Shown: piece after piece, positions 51,422 to 60,527 of the stretch | Numbering within the stretch: the first letter of the stretch is position 1 | Layout of the letters: every line of letters starts with the position of its first letter | Assembly: GCA_022511445.1 (NCBI GenBank) | Contig: JAFLVE010000014.1 | Coordinates: 1-64,000, forward strand | Length of the DNA: 64,000 nucleotides | Direction of reading: 5' to 3' | From: Clostridiales bacterium | GTDB lineage: Bacteria > Bacillota > Clostridia > Christensenellales > Pumilibacteraceae | Program-made: the position numbers and the translations under genes | Notes under the pieces: generated by a model | Databases searched by the model: none | What the model was told of the DNA's origin: nothing | The model's input: only the letters and a program-made list of their open reading frames with translations

Positions 51422-54400
51422 ATGGGAAAAGCAATATTATACGAAACGAGTTATCCCGAGGCGCTTAAAGCGCTCGCGGCGGAGCTCAGGGGAAAAAAGT
51501 TCTCGTTTGACGAGTACTATATCGTGCTTACGCCCGACAGATACACGCTTCAGGTGGAAAAGGCGCTGTTTAGCGGCAGGGGCTCTATTAACTGCGAGGT
51601 GCTTACGCTCTCGCGGCTTTGCCGCCGCCTGAAGGTGTGCGACAACAATCAAACGCTTTCTACGGAGGGCGCGGTCATGCTTACTGCGTGCGCCGCCGAG
51701 GAAGCGGAAAATCTCGAATATTACGGCGCGGCGGCAAAGTATCCCGAGTTTGCGCGCGAGGTGTATGCGGCGCTTATCCAAATAAGCTTGTCGGGCGCCG
51801 ACATAGACGACCTTATCGCCTCGGTGCCGCAATCGAGCCTTACGGGTAAAAAGCTTCGAGACCTTAAAAAGATTAAGGAAAAATACGACGAGAAGCGAAA
51901 GGACTTGTGCGATTCGACAGACAGGCTCAAGGCGCTCGCAGGCGCTATCCCCACGCTTGATTCGGCTAAAAAAACGCATTTTTACGCGATAGGATATTCG
52001 GACGCGACTGAGCTTATAGGCGAGGTGTTTTGCGCGATAAAAGATAACGCGCGGCTGTTAAGCGTGTACGGCGCGGTTCCGCCGTCCGTAAAAAAGATGC
52101 TTGCGCCCGAAGTGGTTAAGCTGCCCGCGCCCAAACCCAAGGAAAAACCGGACGTTTATAAAATGTCGGACGCAATTTCGCAGTATAAGGAAGCGGCGTC
52201 CATGATACGCGACTACGTATACGGCGACAAAACGCGCCGCTACGGCGACGTCTATATAGTCGCACCCAATCCGCGCGCGCTGACCCGCATACTTAACGAG
52301 TACGGCATAGATTACTACGCCGACGCAAGCGTCGCGCTATACGACACCGCGCCGTTTACCGCGCTTGCGAATATAATAAGAATTTCGACGGACGCCGAAG
52401 CGGATAGGATAATCTCGCTCTGCAAAAACCCGTACGCTCTCGTCGACCCTTCCGACGCCGACGAGCTCGAGTTTATTCTTACCAAGCGCGGAATAAAGCA
52501 CGACGTGTTTAATGCGGATATCGACTCGAAGGGGGCGAATAAGGCGCTTTCCGCCGTAAAAAAGATGCGCGACGAGTTTTTGTCGCACAAAAAGTTTTCC
52601 GAGGCGTGCTCCGCCGTTATGGAAACGTGCGGCTTTGAGGAAACCGAGCGCAAGATTGCGGACGAGGCAAGCGCTATTTCGGGAGGAGACTCCGGGCTTG
52701 TTATGACCGACGCCGTAAAACCGATACGCTCCGTTCTCGATCTAATCGACCGTTACGGCACGGGCGACTTTAAAAAGGACGCGTTCATGTTCTTTTCGGC
52801 GGCGAAGGCGCTTAATATAAAATCGCTTCCGCGTTTTGCCGACCGCGTTTCCGTCGTCGGCGTGGAGTCGCTTAGGCTGACCTCGTGCGAGCTTTTAATC
52901 GTAGTCGATTTTAACGAAGGCGTTTTGCCCGTGCCTACCGCCGATTCGGGACTGTTAAGCGACGCGGATATTATAACGGTGGGCAAAGACCCGTTTGGCG
53001 AAGAAAAGATAAAGCCGTCCGCAAAGGAAAAAAACAAGCGCTCGCGCGAAGAACTGCTCGAGGTTATTTTTAACGCCAAAAGGGCGGTATGCATGTACGT
53101 CGATTCGGGTCAAGCCAAAAAGGCGGGGCTTTTAAGTTCCGTTAATAGGTACGAGATTGCGGACGGTATGTGGGTCGATCCCGAAACGGGCGGGGAGGTA
53201 TCCGTTGCGGTTGCAAAGGATATTCCCATAAGTAAAGCCGATAAAGCTGCGGCGACAAGCGGATTGGTACACCCCCCGTTGCAGTCGACGAGCGACCCCA
53301 AAACAATCGGGTACTACGCCTGCGTTCCGTCCGCGGCGAGGGAGCTTTCCGCGCGCAAAAAAACCTCGTACGGCAAAGCGATCGACGCCGCGCTTAAGGG
53401 CGGTGAGTCCCAAAAGCACACGGCAAAGAAGTTTAGTAGGCATGTAAACGGCGTGGTCGGTCACGAGACCCTGTCCGTAAGCGAGCTGTCCGACTGGTTC
53501 GGCTGTCCGTACAGACGGTTTTTAAGATACACCGTCGGGCTTAAAGAGCGGTATACCGGCGAGTTTTCGGCGCCCGACTTCGGCACGATGATGCACAAGG
53601 TCATGGAGGAATTCGTAAAAAAGGAGCTTTATAAAAAGTCGGAGGACGAGATAGAAAAGTCGGTACGGGAATACGCTCGCAGCGTTGCCGAAGAAGTCGA
53701 GTTCGCTCTGTCCGACCTCGACAAAGAGCGATTCGTGGAAAACGCGTGCGATTATGCGCGAGTTAACGCGCGGATAATAAACGCGGGAAACTATAAGCCC
53801 GATTTATATTGGACGGAGCGCAAGTTCGACGGCGACATATTGCTCGGCAAGTCTAAAATACGCTTTAAGGGCAAAATCGACAGAGTGGACGTTTTGGAAA
53901 AGAGCGGGGAGGGCGCAGAGCAAAATGACACGCGGTATCTGCGCGTTTTCGACTACAAGACCAATGCGAGCAAGAGCTTGAGCCAAGAAAAGATTAAGGA
54001 CGGGCGCGAGATGCAGCTTGCTTTGTACGCCGCGGAGCTGATATCTTCCAATAGGAATAACGGCGCGTCTAAAACGAACGACGGCGGTGCGGATGCCGAA
54101 AGCGTACAGGTTACGGGAATGTTTTACGTGCCCCTTCCGCAAAAATACGTTAAGGAAAAAAGAGCGCTTCTTTCTGGCACTATGGTTAAAGATTACGACG
54201 TCGCAGTCGATTACGATAAAAACATTTTCACATGCGGCGAATCGGAAGTGCTAAAGCTGAAAAGCAACGACGACAGGGACGATTTTTCGGGCGGCTCGAA
54301 AAAAAGCAAGACTATTATCGCCGAAAACAAGTTCCGGGAACTAATAGATATCAGCGTTAAAAATTCGGATATTGCCGCCGACCAAATAGACGGCGGCTAC

Positions 54401-54514
54401 ATAGAGCGGTCGCCCGCCGACGACAAGGAATGCGATTATTGCCCCTTCGTCGGGCTTTGCGAGCATAGGCTTGTGCGCGGCAAAACGGACGAGGAGGAGG
54501 TAGCGGATGAGTAG
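51422..54514 (+). CDS. addB: ATP-dependent nuclease AddAB, subunit B
   Basis: 1030 residues from the ATG at 51422; a longer in-frame start at 51383 lies before the promoter and was rejected. AddB is the second nuclease subunit of the AddAB helicase-nuclease, which processes double-strand breaks for recombination. The C-terminal nuclease has 'DFGTMMHKVMEEF' (about 722-734), 'RFKGKIDRVDV' and 'RVFDYKTNAS' near 843. Four Cys expected to hold an iron-sulfur cluster are present: Cys695 (GCPYRRF), Cys1004, Cys1007 and Cys1013 (CDYCPFVGLC). No Walker A motif is visible at the N-terminus, as in RexB-type subunits. It overlaps addA by 8 bp. Confidence 0.9.
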   Translation: MGKAILYETSYPEALKALAAELRGKKFSFDEYYIVLTPDRYTLQVEKALFSGRGSINCEVLTLSRLCRRLKVCDNNQTLSTEGAVMLTACAAEEAENLEYYGAAAKYPEFAREVYAALIQISLSGADIDDLIASVPQSSLTGKKLRDLKKIKEKYDEKRKDLCDSTDRLKALAGAIPTLDSAKKTHFYAIGYSDATELIGEVFCAIKDNARLLSVYGAVPPSVKKMLAPEVVKLPAPKPKEKPDVYKMSDAISQYKEAASMIRDYVYGDKTRRYGDVYIVAPNPRALTRILNEYGIDYYADASVALYDTAPFTALANIIRISTDAEADRIISLCKNPYALVDPSDADELEFILTKRGIKHDVFNADIDSKGANKALSAVKKMRDEFLSHKKFSEACSAVMETCGFEETERKIADEASAISGGDSGLVMTDAVKPIRSVLDLIDRYGTGDFKKDAFMFFSAAKALNIKSLPRFADRVSVVGVESLRLTSCELLIVVDFNEGVLPVPTADSGLLSDADIITVGKDPFGEEKIKPSAKEKNKRSREELLEVIFNAKRAVCMYVDSGQAKKAGLLSSVNRYEIADGMWVDPETGGEVSVAVAKDIPISKADKAAATSGLVHPPLQSTSDPKTIGYYACVPSAARELSARKKTSYGKAIDAALKGGESQKHTAKKFSRHVNGVVGHETLSVSELSDWFGCPYRRFLRYTVGLKERYTGEFSAPDFGTMMHKVMEEFVKKELYKKSEDEIEKSVREYARSVAEEVEFALSDLDKERFVENACDYARVNARIINAGNYKPDLYWTERKFDGDILLGKSKIRFKGKIDRVDVLEKSGEGAEQNDTRYLRVFDYKTNASKSLSQEKIKDGREMQLALYAAELISSNRNNGASKTNDGGADAESVQVTGMFYVPLPQKYVKEKRALLSGTMVKDYDVAVDYDKNIFTCGESEVLKLKSNDDRDDFSGGSKKSKTIIAENKFRELIDISVKNSDIAADQIDGGYIERSPADDKECDYCPFVGLCEHRLVRGKTDEEEVADE

Positions 54515-57500
54515 TATCGACACGGCGAATTTATTAATGACGGAGATCGACGGAATATTAAAGCTTAATCCGCAGCAAAAGGACGGGGCGAAGCATAAAG
54601 GCAACACCATAGTTTCCGCAGGTGCGGGCTGCGGCAAAACCAAAACAATGATAGGGCGTATAGTGTATAAAATTTTGGAGGGCGTGCCCCTTTCCCAAAT
54701 GCTTATAATCACGTTTACTCGTGCCGCCGCCGCCTCCATAAAGCAAAAAATGTCGGAAACGTTTTCGAAAATACTCGCTTCGAAAACGCTTAAAGGCTAT
54801 CCCGAGTCGGAGCGTATCCGCGAAGCGGCGTATGCAATGCCCGTTTCGGAAATAGGCACCATTCACAGCTTTTGTCAGCGGCTTATCCGCACGTACTTTT
54901 ACGAGGCAAAAATCGATCCCGCGCGCACGATATGCGACGATTCGGAAGCGGGCATACTTAAGTCCGCCGCCGTAAAGTCCGCAGTAAAGGAAGCAAAAAA
55001 CGAGTGGGCAAGACTGCGGAATGAAGTAAAGAACGGAGCATCAGTTGACGAAAGGAAGCTCGATATGCTTAATAAGTTTATTGAGCTTTGCGATATGATG
55101 TCCGACAGGCGGACCGATAACGGCGTGGAAAAAATATTGCTCAAGATAATAGACTACGCGCTGTCGGTGCCGGGCTCCGACGGGTTTTTCGAAAAGATTA
55201 AAAAAGACGGGGAAATTTTACCCGAGTTTCTTAAGGAAATCGAGAATATGCGTGCGGCGCTTATTTCCCGAGTCGAAGATATGTATAACAGCGTTATGAG
55301 CGAGGGTTTTAATACTTTGCTTCGCGCCAGAGAGCTTAAAGATTATTTCGAGCTTGCGCCCGGTGCGGTAAAGCCGAGCTTGCCGAAGTGGAACCAAAAA
55401 CCGAAGGACCCCGCCAAACTTACAGCATACAATCTCCTTAAAGAAGAATTCCGCGCCTTACGAGACGATTGCGAGGCATACGTTGACTACAGGCAAAAAA
55501 TCGAAGCGGCGGCAAAGAACGATTACGAGCCGTACGCAAGGGCGATTATGGCTGTTGCCCGCGACGCGCTCGCTCGCTACGACAGGAGAAAAGAGGACCG
55601 CGGGGTTATAGACTATGCCGACCTCGAGCACGGCGCCATTAAGATTCTGTCAAACGAGGGCTGCGTTAAGGAGATAACCTCGCGCATTAAGTACGTTTTT
55701 ATCGACGAGTATCAGGACGTAAACCCCCTCCAAAACAGCATAGCTGAAAAGTTCAGGGAGTCGGGCGCCGAGGTTTTTCTCGTAGGCGATATCAAGCAGT
55801 CGATATACGGTTTCAGGCGCTGCGATCCGAAATATTTCAGCGACGCGCTCGAGCCCGAGTCTCCCTACCATCCGTTTTATCTTAACGACAACTACCGTTC
55901 GTCGCCCGAGGTTGTAAGCTTTGTAAACGGCGTGTTCGGGGAAATAATGACGGAAGAATGCGGCATGGTAACCTACGACAAAAACCAAGCCCTTGTCGCA
56001 AAAGCCCATATAAAGGGCGGCGCTGAATTCGTTTATATCGACAAGGACGCCAAGGTGAAGATTACGAGCGCTTCCGCGGATACCGCATGCCGAGAGACCT
56101 CCGTCGATACGGTATCGTCGAGTAAAACTCCGGGCGAAACGGGCGCGGCGTTAGCCGAAAAAGGAGAGGCTAAGGCGAAAAACGTCGCCGAAAAATCCAA
56201 GTCGGAGGACAAAAAGGCTGAACCTTATTCCGTTGTGGACGCTGCGGAAAAGGCGTCGTGCCGACTCGACCCCGAGGCGTGCTATATAGCAAAGCGCATA
56301 CTCGAATTGACAGACCCCGACGGGGAGTATAAGGCGAGGTACGGCGAAATTACGGTATTGCTCCGCTCTATGTCTTCGTTTGCGGCGACGCTTTTCGAAA
56401 CGCTCGGCAGGTTCGGCATTCCCGTTTCCATAGAACGCAGCGAGAGTATAAAGGAATTCCCGGAGGCGGTGGCGCTCCTCGACATTGCGCGCTGTGTGGA
56501 TACCGCCTTGGACGACGTCGCCTTATACACCGCGCTTCGCTCCTCTATGGGCGGATTTAACGACGAGGAGCTTGCGGAAATCGCGCTGTGCGGCGCCTCG
56601 CTTATAACCAAAGGCAAACCGAGCGACTGCCGCGAGCCGTTTGTAAAAAAGGTTAGGGCGTATAAGGGTAAGCACGAAGAGAGGCTTAGGGAGTTTTTCG
56701 CTCTTAGGGAAAAGTTCCGCAAATATTCCGAGTGCCACGACGCGGCGGATACACTCGGCTACATAACTTCAGAAATCGATTACTTTACGCACGTTTACAC
56801 CGTTTGCGGTCCGCATGCCGCTTCCGCCGTGGAAGCGCTTATCACTTGTGCGGCGGATAAAAAATGCGACCTTCACACCTTTATCGAACATTGCTCCTCG
56901 CAAGGCTTCGAGCTGTCCGCTTCCTCCGTCGGAGACACCGTTCAAATCACGACAATTCACAAGTCGAAGGGGCTCGAGTACAAGTATTGCTTCGTCGCGG
57001 AATGCTCGAAAAAATTCAACACACAAGACCTAAACGAAAAAGTCATTATCGATAAAGACGGGCTGTCGCTTAAGGTGCCGTGCGAGGGCGGGCTTATCGG
57101 CGAAACCGTCCCGTACATTAGTTCGAGACAAGACGCCGAAAAAAACATCTATTCGGAGGAAATGCGCACGCTGTACGTCGCGCTTACCCGCGCCGAAAAA
57201 ATGCTTATAGTTACAGGTAAAACTCATAAAACCAACAAGAGCTATTCCACGTTTTTGGAGTCTGTTCCCTTCCTTAGCGGAATTATTGCCGACCCGCTTA
57301 CCGAGATTGTCGTTACGGAGCGCGAGCCCGAAAACTTCGAAAACGACGATATTACTAACGAGGTGGAGCTTCGTCGGCGCCGCGCGCTCGAATATCCGAG
57401 CAAAAATATTCCCATTAAAACGAGCGTTACATTTGTCGCGGAGTCGAGCGACGACGATAACGTTGCGGATAAAATAGCGGACGACGGCGACCGCGGCGGA

Positions 57501-58094
57501 GCGGGTATTGTAAGGCGCCGCACCTTTAAGCCCAAAGCGGGCGAGGAAGACGGGCTTACCAAGGGCGAGCGCGCCAGACTCTCCGGCACGGCGTATCACG
57601 CCGCAATGGAATTAATCGATTTTGCCAACCCCGACTTTGAAAAAATAAAAGGGGAAATCGAAAACGCCGAGCTTATTACCGAAGAGGGAGAGAAGCAAAT
57701 CATAAAAGCCGCCGAGGAGATGAGAGCCCTTACGGAAGGCGCGAGGTTTGTATGCAGAGAACAGCGCTTTATCGCCGAGCTTCCCGTCGAAAAGTACGGC
57801 GGGGAGCGCGTGCTCGTTCAGGGAATTATCGATCTTCTCATAATCGATAAAAACGGCAAGATAATAATAGTAGACTACAAGACGACGACGGAGGAGGGGC
57901 TCGATTGGGACGGATATAAAATTCAGCTCGGTTTGTACGCGGACGCGGTCAAGGAGAGTATCGGCAGGGACAACGATTTGGGCGTGGACGTAGATAACGT
58001 GGAGCTGTATCTGTACTCGTTTGCACACGGTTTTAGGCGGATAGAATACAGGGCGCCGCGCGTAAACGAAGCGCCTTCGGCGGCGGAAGCGTAG
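54507..58094 (+). CDS. addA: ATP-dependent helicase/nuclease AddAB, subunit A
   Basis: 1195 residues. UvrD-type helicase motifs in order: Q motif LNPQQKDGAK (about 18-27), Walker A SAGAGCGKTKT (about 37-47), Ia ITFTRAAAASIK, motif II FIDEYQDVNPLQ (about 398-409), GDIKQSIYGFR, NDNYRSSPEV, TIHKSKGLEY (about 816-825) and YVALTRAEK (about 892-900). The C-terminal nuclease shows 'GTAYHAAMELIDF' and 'LVQGIIDLLIIDKNGKIIIVDYKTT' with Asp1123. An insertion rich in Ala, Lys and Glu (about 530-580) falls between helicase motifs. It starts 8 bp inside addB. The first enzyme-complex role (break resection, Chi recognition) belongs to both subunits. Confidence 0.93.
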   Translation: MSSIDTANLLMTEIDGILKLNPQQKDGAKHKGNTIVSAGAGCGKTKTMIGRIVYKILEGVPLSQMLIITFTRAAAASIKQKMSETFSKILASKTLKGYPESERIREAAYAMPVSEIGTIHSFCQRLIRTYFYEAKIDPARTICDDSEAGILKSAAVKSAVKEAKNEWARLRNEVKNGASVDERKLDMLNKFIELCDMMSDRRTDNGVEKILLKIIDYALSVPGSDGFFEKIKKDGEILPEFLKEIENMRAALISRVEDMYNSVMSEGFNTLLRARELKDYFELAPGAVKPSLPKWNQKPKDPAKLTAYNLLKEEFRALRDDCEAYVDYRQKIEAAAKNDYEPYARAIMAVARDALARYDRRKEDRGVIDYADLEHGAIKILSNEGCVKEITSRIKYVFIDEYQDVNPLQNSIAEKFRESGAEVFLVGDIKQSIYGFRRCDPKYFSDALEPESPYHPFYLNDNYRSSPEVVSFVNGVFGEIMTEECGMVTYDKNQALVAKAHIKGGAEFVYIDKDAKVKITSASADTACRETSVDTVSSSKTPGETGAALAEKGEAKAKNVAEKSKSEDKKAEPYSVVDAAEKASCRLDPEACYIAKRILELTDPDGEYKARYGEITVLLRSMSSFAATLFETLGRFGIPVSIERSESIKEFPEAVALLDIARCVDTALDDVALYTALRSSMGGFNDEELAEIALCGASLITKGKPSDCREPFVKKVRAYKGKHEERLREFFALREKFRKYSECHDAADTLGYITSEIDYFTHVYTVCGPHAASAVEALITCAADKKCDLHTFIEHCSSQGFELSASSVGDTVQITTIHKSKGLEYKYCFVAECSKKFNTQDLNEKVIIDKDGLSLKVPCEGGLIGETVPYISSRQDAEKNIYSEEMRTLYVALTRAEKMLIVTGKTHKTNKSYSTFLESVPFLSGIIADPLTEIVVTEREPENFENDDITNEVELRRRRALEYPSKNIPIKTSVTFVAESSDDDNVADKIADDGDRGGAGIVRRRTFKPKAGEEDGLTKGERARLSGTAYHAAMELIDFANPDFEKIKGEIENAELITEEGEKQIIKAAEEMRALTEGARFVCREQRFIAELPVEKYGGERVLVQGIIDLLIIDKNGKIIIVDYKTTTEEGLDWDGYKIQLGLYADAVKESIGRDNDLGVDVDNVELYLYSFAHGFRRIEYRAPRVNEAPSAAEA

Positions 58095-58171
58095 ACTTTT
58101 CCCGAAAACGAAAAAACTTTTATCGAATTTATTAAACTTTTGCAAATAAATATAGTTAAAAATTATAGATT

Positions 58172-58194
58172 TTTCAAAAAATATATGGTATACT
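58172..58194 (+). promoter_or_regulatory. Extended -10 promoter of the Ala/Gln-rich protein gene
   Basis: TGG-TATACT (58186-58194) in an AT-rich stretch; the -35 region is poor. The leader is about 95 nt with a small ctaacg/cgttag hairpin and an AAAGGAG site before the ATG at 58296. Confidence 0.5.
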
Positions 58195-58295
58195 TAAATA
58201 CTCTCAAGATACGGAAAGGGGCGTACAGACTAACGGAAGCGTTAGGCTATATGCTTGTTCCATATTTATTCCGATAAAAAAGGAGAAAACTTTTT

Positions 58296-59663
58296 ATGTT
58301 GACCGGTCTTAATAAGCTGTTTACGGAAACCCTCGCCTTAGGTCCGGACTTATGGATTATTATAGGCGTCGTTATTGTCGTTGCGGCATTTGTCGTCGCG
58401 CTAATCGGAGGGCTTTTTGTGGGCGATTACGCTAAGAGCGTTTCGCTTATGAAAAAGGTTATTGCCGCGCCCAACAACGCGCTTGCCGCAATGAAGCAGA
58501 TGCCGGCGTCTGTCAAACAGCAATATAAGCGCGCCCGCCTCGGCGGGGCCAAGCCGAGCGACTACGTTTCGGAGAACGTGTGCGTTAACAGCTTGTACAA
58601 GCGTTCGCTCGTTTCCAAAATTTGGCTTGTTACTCTCGTCGCTACCGCGCTTTCCGCGGCGCTTGTCGCACTTGTTGCGCCCTTTGCGGTTGCGGTTGAG
58701 TTAAAGAATATTGCAGAGGGCGGCGACGCTTCGCTTGCGGCGGCGCTTCCTTACGCGGGATATATTATGCCCCTTGTCATCGTGCTTGCAGGATCGATCC
58801 TTACCCTTATCGGCGCCGTTATAGGCAAGGCTTCGCTTTCGGGCGCAGTTAAGACTTACGCAAAGTTCGTAAACGCGGTCGACGGCGACAGCAAGGGCGG
58901 AGCGGCGCAAGCTCAAGCTCAGGCGGCTCAAGCTCAGGCGCAACAGGCGTTCCGCGCACAGCAAGCCCAGGCTCAAGCACAAGCTCAGGCTCAGGCTCAA
59001 GCGCAAACCCAAAACCGGGCACAGCAGCCTCAAGGCGGATATGCCTTCGAGCCTCAGTCCGAGCCGGTAGTAGAGGCGCAGGTGTACGAGCCCGTTACGG
59101 AGGTCCAAGCCGAATACGGCGGAGGATACGGAGCGCAATCGGGAGGATATTCACAAGAGCCCGTAAACGAATACGGTAATACCGCACAGGGCGGATACGG
59201 CGGCGGCTTCGGCGGCGGCTTCGGCGGCGGATACGGCGAGCCCGTCGTGGAGCAGACCGCCGAGTCCGAGGAGGATTTCCGTCGTCGTGCGAGGGAAGAG
59301 GCGATAGCTCAAGCCCGCGCGGCGCAAGAGGCGGAAGCGGCAAGAGCGGCGCAGGAAGCCGCGGCGGCACAAGCCGCACAACAGGCTGCGGCACAAGCGG
59401 CGGCGCAAGCTGCGGCGCAAGCTGCGGCACAAGCGGCGGCACAGGCTGCGGCACAGGCCCAGCCGTCACCTGTCGACGAGCTTATTGCGCGTATCGATCA
59501 GATAAGCCGCGAGGGTGCTTCACGCGAGACCATGCGCGACGTTGCCACCCAGCTCCAGAGGGAGCGCGCCAAGCCGGAAAACAAGTCGCCCGACCGTCAG
59601 AAAAAACTGAACGACGCGCTCGGCAAATTGCTTAAGGCAATGTCCGCGGCAACTCGCGGTTAA
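58296..59663 (+). CDS. Membrane protein with long Ala/Gln and Gly/Tyr low-complexity regions
   Basis: 455 residues. Three membrane helices (about 18-44, 106-132 and 145-172) in the first 175 residues form the only globular-looking part. Then come an (Ala-Gln)n stretch (about 203-245), a Gly/Tyr-rich region with repeated GGGFGGG (about 268-312), a charged coiled coil 'EEDFRRRAREEAIAQARAAQEAEAARAAQEAAA' and an (Ala-Ala-Gln)n stretch (about 355-388). A conserved-looking helical tail 'SPVDELIARIDQISREGASRETMRDVATQLQRERAK' ends the chain. The tail suggests a specific partner; the low-complexity part may be a flexible or condensing tether. No known family. It is alone between a promoter and a terminator. 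Confidence 0.75.
   Translation: MLTGLNKLFTETLALGPDLWIIIGVVIVVAAFVVALIGGLFVGDYAKSVSLMKKVIAAPNNALAAMKQMPASVKQQYKRARLGGAKPSDYVSENVCVNSLYKRSLVSKIWLVTLVATALSAALVALVAPFAVAVELKNIAEGGDASLAAALPYAGYIMPLVIVLAGSILTLIGAVIGKASLSGAVKTYAKFVNAVDGDSKGGAAQAQAQAAQAQAQQAFRAQQAQAQAQAQAQAQAQTQNRAQQPQGGYAFEPQSEPVVEAQVYEPVTEVQAEYGGGYGAQSGGYSQEPVNEYGNTAQGGYGGGFGGGFGGGYGEPVVEQTAESEEDFRRRAREEAIAQARAAQEAEAARAAQEAAAAQAAQQAAAQAAAQAAAQAAAQAAAQAAAQAQPSPVDELIARIDQISREGASRETMRDVATQLQRERAKPENKSPDRQKKLNDALGKLLKAMSAATRG
58902..59033 (+). repeat. Short tandem repeat coding (Ala-Gln)n
   Basis: Runs of gcgcaa/gctcaa/gctcag units. Codon alternation keeps it imperfect, but it could still slip in replication. Confidence 0.75.
59364..59461 (+). 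repeat. Short tandem repeat coding (Ala-Ala-Gln)n
   Basis: Nine-base units such as gcggcgcaagct and gcggcacaagcg, repeated about nine times in frame. Confidence 0.75.
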
Positions 59664-59690
59664 GGTTTTATATTGAAATTGTTAAGCTCG

Positions 59691-59723
59691 GAACGCACGG
59701 TCACTCTCCGTGCGTTCTTTTTT
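59691..59723 (+). terminator. Rho-independent terminator
   Basis: aacgcacgg pairs with ccgtgcgtt around tcactct, followed by cttttttt. Confidence 0.9.
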
Positions 59724-59733
59724 GCCGTAACGA

Positions 59734-59762
59734 TTGACTTTTTTTATACAGTAAATTAAAAT
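59734..59762 (+). promoter_or_regulatory. Promoter of the acetyltransferase gene, abutting its start codon
   Basis: TTGACT (59734-59739), 17-bp spacer, TAAAAT (59757-59762), then acagtc and ATG at 59769. A leaderless transcript is implied. Confidence 0.7.
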
Positions 59763-59768
59763 ACAGTC

Positions 59769-60485
59769 ATGAGCAACATTCTTGAAAGAGAGGATAAGCG
59801 CGTCGAGGCGGCGACGCTGTTTGACGCGGCAAATAACGGCGGTGAGGTTACGCTTATCGACGACCGCATTGCGATAGTCAAGCAGGGTAATTGGGAAAAA
59901 TGCACCGCGCTCGACGTGTCGGATATTGAGGAGTACAAGGCGAAAGGATATTTAAGCGGCAACGTCGTGTACGTCGGCGTTCCGCTCGAGGCGCAAAAGC
60001 TTTTTAAGTTGAGCGACGCGCCGTGCAAAACGTTTGCGTATCTTAAAGCGCTCCCGCCCGAGGTAAGCGCGGATATTACGATAAAGCGGCTTGCTCCGTC
60101 GCTTGCCGAGGTTGTCCGCGATAAATATTGCGGCGAGGACGAGGACGGTTATTCCGTTTCCGATATAGAAAATATAATGCGCACTATGGGTGTGTTCGGC
60201 GCTATCGTGGACGGCAAGCTCGCGGGGTTTATAGGCAGGCATAACGACGGGAGCATGGGCATGCTCGAGGTGTTCGATTCTTTCCGCCGCCGCGGAATAG
60301 GCGGAGCGCTCGAAAGGTTTTTGATAGGATACGTTATGACCTTTATGCGAGTTCCGCACTGCGACGTGTACATAGATAACGCCGCCTCTCTTGCCTTGCA
60401 GGAAAAAATAGGTTTAACGCCGAGCGGCGGGTATACCTTTTGGGTTCCGTCCGAAGAAAATATTCAGGCGTGTCAGATTTTGTAA
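59769..60485 (+). CDS. GNAT family N-acetyltransferase
   Basis: 238 residues. The acetyl-CoA motif A is in 'LEVFDSFRRRGIGGALERFLIGYVM' (R-R-R-G-I-G-G, about 166-190), and 'CDVYIDNAASLALQEKIGLTPSGGYTFWV' (about 198-226) is the motif B end. The first ~110 residues are an extra N-terminal domain with no clear match, as in FR47-type or two-domain acetyltransferases. The substrate is unknown. The promoter lies 6 nt before the ATG and no ribosome site is present. It precedes the HelD-like gene by 42 bp, which has its own promoter. Confidence 0.8.
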   Translation: MSNILEREDKRVEAATLFDAANNGGEVTLIDDRIAIVKQGNWEKCTALDVSDIEEYKAKGYLSGNVVYVGVPLEAQKLFKLSDAPCKTFAYLKALPPEVSADITIKRLAPSLAEVVRDKYCGEDEDGYSVSDIENIMRTMGVFGAIVDGKLAGFIGRHNDGSMGMLEVFDSFRRRGIGGALERFLIGYVMTFMRVPHCDVYIDNAASLALQEKIGLTPSGGYTFWVPSEENIQACQIL

Positions 60486-60491
60486 ACGGTA

Positions 60492-60520
60492 TTGACACAG
60501 CCGAAATTGTTTAATATAAT
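60492..60520 (+). promoter_or_regulatory. Promoter of the HelD-like gene, abutting its start codon
   Basis: TTGACA (60492-60497), 17-bp spacer, TATAAT (60515-60520), then ttaattt and ATG at 60528. A perfect consensus with a leader of 0-1 nt expected. Confidence 0.8.
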
Positions 60521-60527
60521 TTAATTT

